Source: Lachnospiraceae bacterium
GTDB taxonomy: Bacteria > Bacillota > Clostridia > Lachnospirales > Lachnospiraceae
Direction of reading: 5' to 3'
Assembly: GCA_029063085.1 (NCBI GenBank)
Contig: JAIDOW010000088.1
Span: 1 to 64,000 of the forward strand
Length of the DNA: 64,000 nt
Within the stretch, counting starts at the first letter, position 1, and each line of letters opens with the position of its first letter. Below are positions 16,082 through 24,270 of this stretch, one piece after another. Position numbers and translations under genes: made by a program. The notes beneath the pieces were generated by a model. That model worked only from the letters and a program-made list of their open reading frames with translations, did not search any database and was not told the DNA's origin.

Positions 16082-17893
16082 ATGAATATTTTAAATATAG
16101 AAAATATAACAAAGGTATATGGGGATAAGGTTCTGTTTGAACAGGTCAGCCTTGGAATAAATGAAGGGGACAAGCTTGGGATTGTTGGTGTAAATGGTAC
16201 AGGAAAAAGTACACTGCTTAAAATGATCGCAGGTCTCACCGAGGCTGATGCAGGGAATATCATAAAAAATAATCAGACTGACATTGCTTATCTTGCTCAG
16301 GACGCGGATTTTGAACCGGGAGATACGGTATTGTCCTATGTCTGTCGGGGAAAGATAAGCCCTAATCCTGATTGGAATTTAGAGGCACAGGCAAAAACTA
16401 TTTTAAAGAAAATGCATGTAGAGGATATAGAAGCCTGTATTGAGACGTTATCCGGAGGAGAGAAAAAGAGGATTGCCATGGCGAAAGTGCTTCTTGCTCC
16501 AGCAAAGATGCTACTCCTTGATGAGCCGACAAATCATTTAGATAACGGTATGATCGTATGGCTGGAAGAGTATCTGGCAAAATATAAAGGATGTCTGATC
16601 ATGGTAACGCATGATCGGTATTTTTTAGATAGAGTGGTCAATAAAATTGTAGAAATTGACAGAGGAAAGTTATATACATACGATACAAATTATTCAGGGT
16701 TTTTAGAATTAAAGCAGCAGCGGTTAGAGAGTGAAAAGGCAGGCTATCGCAAAGTACAGAGTATTTTACGTACTGAGATCGAATGGGTGAAAAGAGGGGC
16801 AAAAGCACGCTCCACAAAGCAAAAGGCAAGGTTAGAACGTTTTGAGGAAATGCAGAATATGAGGGGGCCTGTAGAGAATAAGTCGGTAGAGATACAGTCT
16901 ATGGCATCCAGAATGGGAAAGAAAAGTATTGAAATCAATGGTATTTCTAAAACATATGGGGGAAAGAACTTAATAAAAGATTTTACATATTACACAGTTA
17001 AGAATGAAAGAATCGGAATTGTGGGCGAAAACGGTTGTGGAAAAACAACTCTGTTAAAATTGATTTTGGGAATTGAAAAACCTGACAAGGGGAGTGTTGC
17101 CATTGGAGACACGATAAGAATCGGGTATTTTTCCCAGATGGCTGAGAATATGGATCCGAATGAGAGAGTGATTGATTCTGTCAAGGATATTGCGGAATAT
17201 ATAAAAACCGGCAGCGGCATGGTATCGGCATCCCAGATGTGTGAAAGATTCTTATTTACCCCTGAAATTCAATATAATCCTATCGGCAGACTTTCTGGTG
17301 GGGAAAGAAGAAGGCTTTGTCTGTTAAAGGTTTTGATGACGGCACCCAATGTGCTGGTTTTGGATGAACCTACCAATGATTTAGATATCACGACGCTTGC
17401 CGTTTTTGAGGATTATCTGGATTCTTTTGAGGGAATTGTGATTGCGGTATCTCATGACAGGTATTTTCTTGACCGGATTGCAGACCGCATTCTGGCATTT
17501 GAGGGTAATGGAAAGATTGTTCAATATGAGGGGAACTATACCGAATATATGAGCAAGGTCTTGGAAAAAAGTATGCCATTACAGGAAGGGATTACGAAGG
17601 CAGCAAACAGCAAAAATATTGAAAACTGTAAAGATACATGGAAAAATAACAGAGAGAAAAAATTGAAGTTTTCTTACAAGGAACAGCGTGAGTTTGATAC
17701 CATTGATGAAGAGATTGCGTTATTGGAAGAGAAGATTAGAAAAATTGAGAAGGAAATGGAAATGGCAGCAAGCCAGTATTCTAAATTACAGGAACTGACT
17801 GAAGAAAAAGAAGCTTTGGAACAGGAACTGGAATTAAAGATGGAACGCTGGGTATATTTAAATGATTTAGCGGAGAAGATAGCCAGGCTTTAA
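16082..17893 (+). CDS. ABC-F family ATPase (Uup/EttA-like)
   Basis: A soluble tandem ABC protein of 603 residues from ATG 16082 (GGAG eight bases upstream; an in-frame TTG at 16055 is less likely). Domain 1 has GVNGTGKST, LSGGEKKR and LLLDEPTNHLD. An arginine-rich linker follows, then domain 2 with GENGCGKTT, LSGGERRR and LVLDEPTNDLD. The last about 80 residues form a charged coiled coil as in Uup. There are no membrane segments. Such proteins act on the ribosome in translation or antibiotic protection; the Uup-like tail favours a housekeeping role. It is probably co-transcribed with hflX. Confidence 0.93.
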   Translation: MNILNIENITKVYGDKVLFEQVSLGINEGDKLGIVGVNGTGKSTLLKMIAGLTEADAGNIIKNNQTDIAYLAQDADFEPGDTVLSYVCRGKISPNPDWNLEAQAKTILKKMHVEDIEACIETLSGGEKKRIAMAKVLLAPAKMLLLDEPTNHLDNGMIVWLEEYLAKYKGCLIMVTHDRYFLDRVVNKIVEIDRGKLYTYDTNYSGFLELKQQRLESEKAGYRKVQSILRTEIEWVKRGAKARSTKQKARLERFEEMQNMRGPVENKSVEIQSMASRMGKKSIEINGISKTYGGKNLIKDFTYYTVKNERIGIVGENGCGKTTLLKLILGIEKPDKGSVAIGDTIRIGYFSQMAENMDPNERVIDSVKDIAEYIKTGSGMVSASQMCERFLFTPEIQYNPIGRLSGGERRRLCLLKVLMTAPNVLVLDEPTNDLDITTLAVFEDYLDSFEGIVIAVSHDRYFLDRIADRILAFEGNGKIVQYEGNYTEYMSKVLEKSMPLQEGITKAANSKNIENCKDTWKNNREKKLKFSYKEQREFDTIDEEIALLEEKIRKIEKEMEMAASQYSKLQELTEEKEALEQELELKMERWVYLNDLAEKIARL

Positions 17894-18018
17894 TTCTTTT
17901 TCACTTATCTTTCACATAAAAACGATAGATTGATTGACATAAAATACCCTGAATATAAATCTGGGTTGGAAAAGGCAGTGAATAATATGAAGAAATGTAG
18001 AAAAATAGTACTTTTCTG

Positions 18019-18047
18019 TTGAAAAACAGTGAAAATTATAGTATTAT
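18019..18047 (+). promoter_or_regulatory. Sigma-A promoter for the glucosaminidase gene
   Basis: TTGAAA (18019-18024), 17-base spacer, TATTAT (18042-18047). Confidence 0.55.
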
Positions 18048-18100
18048 GTAACTGTCTTATGTAAATCTATTATGTAGAATGATAAGTAAGGGGAATACGA

Positions 18101-20290
18101 ATGATTGATAAAAATAAAGGAAGAAAAGTAAAAGATTTAGTCAAAATTATAGTAGTATTATTGGCATGTATATTTTTTGTTCCGGTAACCGGAATAAAGG
18201 CAGAAGCTGCGACTTCCTGCAAGTCTGTCATTTCTTATCCGGGAACCACAGCATCCAAGGTAAATATGAGAAAAAAGGCGGGGACCAATTATAAAAGTTA
18301 TGGTATGCTGGAAGAAAATGCATCAGTTACTATTTTGGGATATGTTACTAATAAAGGGATTACCTGGTACAAATGCAAGGGGAAAGTGAATGGTAAGACG
18401 AGGACAGGTTATGTGCATTCTTCTTATATTATCAAGAAGTCCAAACCTGCCGGAAAAGTTAACAATAAGGTAGTTACGTATTTAAATGTGAGAAAAAGTG
18501 CGACGACTTCTGCAAAGTCATTGTTAAAGATTCCCAGAAATACCAAAGTAAATATTCTGAGCATTAAAAAGAAATCAGGAAAGTACTGGTATAAAGTAAA
18601 AACAACCTATAAGAAAAAGACAAAGACGGGATATGTACTGGGAAATTATATTACGGTAGATGATAATACATCAACAAATTCAGGAAATGATAACCAAAAT
18701 AAAAAATATGGTTATGTAAATGATAAAGTAACTACTTCTTTGAATGTTAGAAAAAATGCGAGTACATCAAGCACTATTTTGTTAAGTATTCCTAGAAGAA
18801 CGCCTGTTACAATTTTAGGAACAGAGGGCACATGGTATAAGATAACAGTTACCTATAGCGGAAAAACAGTTACCGGATATGCATCGAAAGAATATATTAC
18901 GGTTGGAGAGACTGCACCGGGGAATGGTACAGATAATAATCCTCCAACGGTACAAAATCCAGGTACAGATGCGGATTTTGAAACATTGTTGGCAAATTTC
19001 CCGGAAAGTTATAAGTCGAGCCTGCGTACACTGCATGCGGCTTATCCCAACTGGAGGTTTGTTGCGGTCCATACCAATCTGGACTGGGCGGCTGTCATCA
19101 CCAATGAAAGTGTGGTAGGACGGAATGTAATCCAGAGTAATTATCCAAAGGGGACCTCTTCCCTGGCACCGTTTTCTTATTTGTCAACGGCTGCTGGTGC
19201 ATATAACTGGTCAACTGATAAATATGAAGTAAAGGATGGAACGAATTGGTATAGTGCAAATTCCGCAGTGATTTCTTACTATATGGATCCAAGGAACTTT
19301 TTGAACAGTACTGATATTTTTCAATTTGAAGCATTGTCATATGATTCTTCACAAAGTGGAAATGTGGTGCAGAGTATTCTGAATAATACATTTATGAAAG
19401 GTAATTATAGTGTGACGGATTCTGCTACGAAGAAAAAGGTCAGTGGTTCATATAAACAGGCCTTTATGGATGCTGGAAATAAAGCACAGGCAAATCCATA
19501 TTTTCTTGCCTCAAGAAGCAAGCAGGAGGTTGGTATAAACGGTTCTAATTCTACCAGTGGTAAGTACAAAGGATATGAAGGATTATATAATTATTATAAT
19601 ATAGGTGCGTCAGACGGCGGAGATGCGGTCGCAAAAGGATTATTATGGGCAAAAGGCGGTTCGTCCGGAGCAACAACTTATGGAAGACCGTGGACGAACC
19701 CGTACAAATCTATTGTGGGTGGAGCCCAGTATATTGCAAAGAATTATATTAATGCAGGACAGAATACGCTGTATTTCCAGAAATTTAATGTGAAGCCGAA
19801 TAATCCGTCGTATTTATATCTGCATCAGTATATGACAAATGTACAGGCACCATATTCAGAGGGACGGACAACGCGGTCAGCGTATAATGCAATGGGAATA
19901 TTAAATGACACGATGGTATTTTATATACCTGTATATAATAATATGCCGGCTAGTGCATGCCAGCTTCCGGCTTCTGCCGGTAATCCCAATCCATATTTGT
20001 CAGCGATTTCCGTATACAATGGGAATACAAAGTTAAATTTAACGCCAACTTTTGCGAAACCTTCAGCAAATGGTAATTTAGCGAATGCAGTTTATTCTAT
20101 TGTCGTACCAAAGAGTGTTACCAGTGTTACGATTTCTGCATCTACGATAAGTAATAAAGCCACGGTAACAGGAACGGGAACTGGTAATCTGGGGAAACCG
20201 GGAACAACGACCAAGTTTACTATAGTAGGAATTGCACAAAACGGAGCACGGCAGCCATATACAATTAATGTAACAAGAGATACAAAATAG
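18101..20290 (+). CDS. Secreted SH3b-repeat N-acetylglucosaminidase (autolysin)
   Basis: A 729-residue exported wall hydrolase. Residues 13-37 form the signal/anchor segment (cleavage near AEAATS). Three bacterial SH3 domains follow at about 41-112, 120-187 and 203-267, each with an LNVR or VNMRKKA start and a TGYV end. A low-complexity linker leads to a glucosaminidase domain (about 290-610) with the likely catalytic Glu476 in SKQEVG and the NYYNIGA motif. The C-terminus (about 632-729) is a cadherin-like beta-sandwich. It should cut beta-1,4 bonds after GlcNAc in peptidoglycan during wall turnover. A second secreted protein with a similar terminal domain follows. Confidence 0.92.
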   Translation: MIDKNKGRKVKDLVKIIVVLLACIFFVPVTGIKAEAATSCKSVISYPGTTASKVNMRKKAGTNYKSYGMLEENASVTILGYVTNKGITWYKCKGKVNGKTRTGYVHSSYIIKKSKPAGKVNNKVVTYLNVRKSATTSAKSLLKIPRNTKVNILSIKKKSGKYWYKVKTTYKKKTKTGYVLGNYITVDDNTSTNSGNDNQNKKYGYVNDKVTTSLNVRKNASTSSTILLSIPRRTPVTILGTEGTWYKITVTYSGKTVTGYASKEYITVGETAPGNGTDNNPPTVQNPGTDADFETLLANFPESYKSSLRTLHAAYPNWRFVAVHTNLDWAAVITNESVVGRNVIQSNYPKGTSSLAPFSYLSTAAGAYNWSTDKYEVKDGTNWYSANSAVISYYMDPRNFLNSTDIFQFEALSYDSSQSGNVVQSILNNTFMKGNYSVTDSATKKKVSGSYKQAFMDAGNKAQANPYFLASRSKQEVGINGSNSTSGKYKGYEGLYNYYNIGASDGGDAVAKGLLWAKGGSSGATTYGRPWTNPYKSIVGGAQYIAKNYINAGQNTLYFQKFNVKPNNPSYLYLHQYMTNVQAPYSEGRTTRSAYNAMGILNDTMVFYIPVYNNMPASACQLPASAGNPNPYLSAISVYNGNTKLNLTPTFAKPSANGNLANAVYSIVVPKSVTSVTISASTISNKATVTGTGTGNLGKPGTTTKFTIVGIAQNGARQPYTINVTRDTK

Positions 20291-20318
20291 TATGGATTAT
20301 CTGCGGGAAGGAGAGCGT

Positions 20319-21230
20319 ATGAAGAAGAAATTAGCGGTTTTATTATCATTAATATTAATAATAGGGCTTTCGGCTATAGGTGTGACATCCAGAGAAAAGG
20401 CATATGCAAAGGAAGCTCAAATGTATTTGGAGATTGCCGAGACAGTTAAGAAAGAAAACGAATTTACGGTGAAGGTGATATTGAATAGTGATGTCGAACT
20501 TTATTCGATTGATGCGTATCTGTCATATAACGCAGAACTTTTAGAATTTGTACCGGATAATGAAAAAGTGACCGGAGCAGCCGGCGTACTGGAATTAAGG
20601 GATACTTATAAAGAGGAAACAAAGAATGCTGTTTATGAGATTACCTTTAAGGCTTTAGAGACTGGAGAAGCCGAGATAGCATTGACAGAGGTTTTTTTGA
20701 TTGATTATGCAGATTTGGATTATATAGAAGTAGTACCGTCTGCAAAACATTTTGAAATCGGTATCAACAAAAAGGTAGCTGCTGATGCGAGATTATCAGA
20801 GTTGATTCTTGCACCGGGAGAATTGACAGAAAGCTTTTTGCCAGATAAACTGGAGTATGAAATGCATGTTGGTATGGATGTGGAAATGATTGGAGTAAGT
20901 GCAATTCCGATGGAAGAGGGAAGTATTGTGGAACTGGATATGCCAGAGAAATTATTGCCTGGTGAAAATCTTGTTGTTGTAACGGTGACTGCTTTGTCAG
21001 GAAATGTCAATACTTATATGATAAAGGTTTATCGTGAAGAGCAGGATGATATACTGGAAGATACTGTAACAGAGGATACAGAAGCAGATACCATATCGGA
21101 TACGGAGGACCAGATAAGTACAGAAGCGGCTACGGAAATAACTACAGAAGAGTTGACGACAGAAATTGATAAGACAACAGAGACGGTTAATCCGGAAATT
21201 CCTGTGGAAGAAAATTCTACAGAAGAATAA
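20319..21230 (+). CDS. Secreted cohesin-like plus cadherin-like protein
   Basis: A 303-residue exported protein from ATG 20319 (AAGGAG five bases upstream; the in-frame ATG at 20292 lacks one). It has a signal peptide (1-27), a cohesin-fold domain (about 30-150) with YLSYNAELLEFVPDN and a glycine-led final strand, a cadherin-like beta-sandwich (about 157-243), and a Thr/Glu-rich tail (250-303). No transmembrane or sortase signal is visible at the C-terminus. It lies 28 bases after the glucosaminidase gene and probably shares its mRNA. Whether the cohesin fold binds a dockerin is unknown; none is in the window. Confidence 0.8.
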   Translation: MKKKLAVLLSLILIIGLSAIGVTSREKAYAKEAQMYLEIAETVKKENEFTVKVILNSDVELYSIDAYLSYNAELLEFVPDNEKVTGAAGVLELRDTYKEETKNAVYEITFKALETGEAEIALTEVFLIDYADLDYIEVVPSAKHFEIGINKKVAADARLSELILAPGELTESFLPDKLEYEMHVGMDVEMIGVSAIPMEEGSIVELDMPEKLLPGENLVVVTVTALSGNVNTYMIKVYREEQDDILEDTVTEDTEADTISDTEDQISTEAATEITTEELTTEIDKTTETVNPEIPVEENSTEE

Positions 21231-21243
21231 GAATTGGATATAG

Positions 21244-21299
21244 AAAGAAGGGACTGTATAGCAAAAGAGAACTTTTTCTTGTGCGACAGTCCCTTCTTT
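21244..21299 (+). terminator. Bidirectional terminator, dispersed repeat copy 1
   Basis: A perfect 14-bp stem (21244-21257 with 21286-21299) encloses an inner pairing of GCAAAAGA with TCTTGTGC. It lies between convergent genes and serves both. Related copies occur at 37762-37848 and 62583-62641. Confidence 0.8.
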
Positions 21300-21324
21300 G
21301 AGTATAGGAGATATGAAACGGGTT

Positions 21325-22197
21325 TTATCTTGATAACATTGCTTTTAATTCGTCTACATCAAAAACATAGTTTTTGTTACAGAAATGGCAACAGACTTCG
21401 ATAGGTTTGCCATCTGCGATCATTTCCTCAAGGTCATTTGTTCCAATGCTCATAACAGCAGAGTAAACCCGTTGTTTTGAACAGTCACACTGGTAATGAG
21501 GAGTAATGGTATCATTTACGACGATATCATAATCATGAAACAGTTTCTGCATCATATCGGCAGGAGACATTCCCTGTTCCATTAAAGCTGTGATAGATGT
21601 AAAATCTTTTAATCGTTCTTCCAAATCGGAAATAAGTGCTTCTTCTGCAAAAGGCATCATCTGAATGATGAATCCTCCCGCATGTTTGACTGTATTGTCT
21701 TTTTCCATAAGGACGCCAAGTGCTACAGAGGTTGGAATCTGTTCGCTAGTGGCAAAATAATAGGTTAAATCTTCTGCGATTTCACCTGAAACCAGATTAG
21801 ACTGCCCAATATAAGGTTCTTTTAGACCAATGTCTTTGATGACGCTCAGTACACCGAGATCAAGAGCTTTGCCGACATCAAGTTTGCCTTTTTTACTTGG
21901 CGGAAGCATTACTTTTGGGTTATTTACATATCCTTTTACCCGTGCATTTGCATCAGAAGTTACTGTCAGACCGCCAATGGGACCGGAACATTGAATCTGT
22001 AATGTCAGTATGTCCGTATCGTTTTTGCACATGCTTCCCATGATAGAACCGGCTGTTAGCAGCCTGCCCAATGCAGCTGTAGCTACGGGACTGGTATTAT
22101 GAAGTAAGCGAGCCGTTTCGACAACCTCTTTTGTATAGGCACAAAAAAAGCGAACCTGATTGTTTGCGGCCATTCCGCGTATAATGGTATCTTTCAT
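21325..22197 (-). CDS. hslO: Redox-regulated chaperone Hsp33
   Basis: Hsp33 is a holdase switched on by oxidation. The 290-residue protein has the N-terminal fold with GGLTVTSDANARVKGYV (76-92) and the C-terminal zinc switch Cys237-X-Cys239 and Cys270-X2-Cys273. The start at 22197 follows GGAG by nine bases. Its ATG lies one base after the methyltransferase stop (TAATATG), so translation is probably coupled. The ribosome site lies inside the upstream gene. Confidence 0.95.
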   Translation of the reverse strand: MKDTIIRGMAANNQVRFFCAYTKEVVETARLLHNTSPVATAALGRLLTAGSIMGSMCKNDTDILTLQIQCSGPIGGLTVTSDANARVKGYVNNPKVMLPPSKKGKLDVGKALDLGVLSVIKDIGLKEPYIGQSNLVSGEIAEDLTYYFATSEQIPTSVALGVLMEKDNTVKHAGGFIIQMMPFAEEALISDLEERLKDFTSITALMEQGMSPADMMQKLFHDYDIVVNDTITPHYQCDCSKQRVYSAVMSIGTNDLEEMIADGKPIEVCCHFCNKNYVFDVDELKAMLSR

Positions 22198-22198
22198 A

Positions 22199-22954
22199 TT
22201 ATTTATCTCCATTTCTTGCAATGATATATATTCGTTCACTTGTAGGTGAAGGAGGATTAGTGGTAAATGCATCATATGCTGCAATATATTCTAAACCGGA
22301 CTGGATGAGCATATCTGAAATCTCTGGCAAATCATAAGCTTTTTGATGATGAGTTTCGTAAAAACGGTTAAACAGTTCACCTTTTGGCTGACGCACAAAA
22401 AATGTCATATCATATTGATTAATCCTATCCTCTTCAAAATAGCAGTTTTCCCATGTGTAACTGCAATCCTCCTGATGATCGCAAAATACCTGATCACCTA
22501 AAATATATTTATAAAAATAAGGTGTCTTTAAATCAAAAATAAAAATACCGTTCTTTTTTAAATATTTTTTTATGCCGCAAAAGGTAGATAGAATCTCGGC
22601 AGGTTTTAGCAGATAATTGAGACTGTCGCATACACTATAGAATCCGTCAAAGGACGTACCAAGGTCTAACGTACACATATTCTGACAAAGCAGTGTGATA
22701 TCGGTTCTGGAACTTGTTTTCCCGGCTGCAACAGAAAGCATTTCGGAAGAATTATCAATTCCGATAATCTGATAACCAGCATCAGCCATGAGAAGGGTAA
22801 GGTTACCTGTACCACATCCGAGTTCCACAAGATGTCCGGTTGTTATGGAATATTGTTTAAATAGATAGACTATGTACCGGCTCCATTCGGCATAAGGAAT
22901 ATTGTCCATAAATTTGTCATAAACATAAGCAAATCCCTGATAACTAATTGACAT
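22199..22954 (-). CDS. Class I SAM-dependent methyltransferase
   Basis: A 251-residue cytoplasmic protein with a Rossmann methyltransferase fold: motif I VELGCGTGN (43-51), GIDNSSEML for SAM ribose binding, and DGFYSVCDSLNYLL for motif IV. The substrate is unknown; such proteins act on small molecules. The start at 22954 follows AGGAGG; an upstream in-frame ATG (23026) runs through a hairpin and has no site. It is in an operon with hslO downstream. Confidence 0.88.
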   Translation of the reverse strand: MSISYQGFAYVYDKFMDNIPYAEWSRYIVYLFKQYSITTGHLVELGCGTGNLTLLMADAGYQIIGIDNSSEMLSVAAGKTSSRTDITLLCQNMCTLDLGTSFDGFYSVCDSLNYLLKPAEILSTFCGIKKYLKKNGIFIFDLKTPYFYKYILGDQVFCDHQEDCSYTWENCYFEEDRINQYDMTFFVRQPKGELFNRFYETHHQKAYDLPEISDMLIQSGLEYIAAYDAFTTNPPSPTSERIYIIARNGDK

Positions 22955-22973
22955 ATATGTCCTCCTATATTGA

Positions 22974-23008
22974 GCACTTAATGAGCAGCAAAGCTGCGAA
23001 TTTAGTGC
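22974..23008 (-). promoter_or_regulatory. Hairpin in the methyltransferase leader
   Basis: A nested stem, outer GCACTTAA (22974-22981) with TTTAGTGC (23001-23008) and inner GCAGC with GCTGC around AAA, sits directly upstream of the AGGAGG of the methyltransferase-hslO operon. It could influence mRNA stability or translation. Confidence 0.35.
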
Positions 23009-23090
23009 GAAAATACACTTGACCACTAAGCGAAGTAATTATGAGCATAGTGGGAATAGTGTTACCTTATTCATATAATAAGGAATATAA

Positions 23091-23138
23091 GAAAAAAACA
23101 CTACTGTAATAATCAGAAAATGGATTATTACAGTAGTG
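23091..23138 (-). terminator. Intrinsic terminator of the acidic membrane-protein gene
   Basis: A perfect 16-bp inverted repeat (23099-23114 with 23123-23138, 8-base loop). On the minus strand it is followed by seven U (complement of 23092-23098). Confidence 0.85.
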
Positions 23139-23153
23139 AAAGCAGCATGAACA

Positions 23154-23708
23154 TTAAAAATCAAGTTTATCCTGTTCTTCTAATACATCTGAATCCTCTG
23201 AAACATCAGATAATCCTTCGTTTTCATAACCAGTAACTTCTCCTGTATCTGATGGAATGGCTGATTCTTCTTTTGTATCTTCTGATGACAAAGTCACCGG
23301 TTCTGTTACAGAATGAAAGCTGATGGTGGGAATGGAATCCTCAGTTGATGAAAAATCATCAGGTGTTTCATCTTCGAAGGAATCTTTTGATGAAGCAGAA
23401 ACTTTGTCAGGCGCCTCATCAGAAGTATATTCTTTTGGATTAATCGTGATAGAAGTATATTCCCGCTCATTTTTTGAATCTTCAGAGAAAGGTTCTTCAA
23501 AATCATCATCAAAGAAAAAATCATCTTCTTCAGGAGTACAGACTTTATTGGAAAATTTGTCGTAAATGTCGTTAAACTTATCGGCAGAAAGCTTATAAAT
23601 CGAACTTTGTTTAATCTTATCACGGAAGATATAACAGGCTCCTCCGATTGCGGCTATGGTAGTCGTGAAAGCAAGAAGCTTACCAAAAGTATTCTTATTC
23701 TTTGCCAT
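23154..23708 (-). CDS. Membrane-anchored acidic protein of unknown function
   Basis: A 184-residue protein from ATG 23708, behind AAGGAG. It has a short basic start, one hydrophobic segment (about residues 9-27) and a soluble remainder that is strongly acidic and rich in Ser/Glu/Asp, with a FFFDDDFEEP patch and little predicted order. The N-terminus resembles small YtxH-like anchors, but I cannot assign a family. It has its own terminator and diverges from the small membrane protein at 23867. Confidence 0.7.
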   Translation of the reverse strand: MAKNKNTFGKLLAFTTTIAAIGGACYIFRDKIKQSSIYKLSADKFNDIYDKFSNKVCTPEEDDFFFDDDFEEPFSEDSKNEREYTSITINPKEYTSDEAPDKVSASSKDSFEDETPDDFSSTEDSIPTISFHSVTEPVTLSSEDTKEESAIPSDTGEVTGYENEGLSDVSEDSDVLEEQDKLDF

Positions 23709-23790
23709 AATGATCTCCTTATTTATAATATATACTGGGTGAATAGTTATACTTATTTTAATACGGAAAAGGGGAAAAAGCAATTCTTAT

Positions 23791-23819
23791 TTGCTATTTT
23801 AGATATTATATGTGATAAT
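23791..23819 (+). promoter_or_regulatory. Sigma-A promoter for the 62-aa membrane protein
   Basis: TTGCTA (23791-23796), 17-base spacer, GATAAT (23814-23819) with extended TGT. Confidence 0.5.
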
Positions 23820-23866
23820 GATTATTGCTATTCAAAATATTTAATTGAATTAGAAAGGGTTTTGGA

Positions 23867-24055
23867 ATGAATAAAATAAAAGAGGTAACAAAAAATTTTT
23901 TTGTATGTGCAGTATTAATGATGATAGCAGGTATTGCTTTAATAGTAATTTCCAAAAAAGGATTAGGAATTGCAGCAATTATATTTGGATTATTATTTTT
24001 GGGAATTGGCATTGTATTTTTGATAAAAGACTTAAAAGGTGATGATGATAAGTAG
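23867..24055 (+). CDS. Small two-span membrane protein (62 aa)
   Basis: A 62-residue protein with two hydrophobic spans (about 13-30 and 33-53) joined by SKKGLG, and a charged end DLKGDDDK. The ribosome site is modest (GAAAGGG) but a promoter matches 48 bases upstream. Function unknown. Confidence 0.6.
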   Translation: MNKIKEVTKNFFVCAVLMMIAGIALIVISKKGLGIAAIIFGLLFLGIGIVFLIKDLKGDDDK

Positions 24056-24178
24056 ATTTATATAAAATAGACATAATTTTTTGTAAATAATTGGGGATGT
24101 TTTGGGGGAATGAACATAGATTTGTACAAAATGTACAGGCACATCTGTAATAATAGCTGAAAACAGAATAAAATCCAG

Positions 24179-24207
24179 TTGTAAATCAGTCAATATTGTG
24201 ATAATAT
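24179..24207 (+). promoter_or_regulatory. Sigma-A promoter for the 699-aa protein
   Basis: TTGTAA (24179-24184), 17-base spacer, TAATAT (24202-24207) with extended TGA. Confidence 0.55.
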
Positions 24208-24270
24208 TAAAATTAATGAGGTGTAATTTATTTAATTCACACAAAATGTAAGTATTAAGGAGGAGTTACA

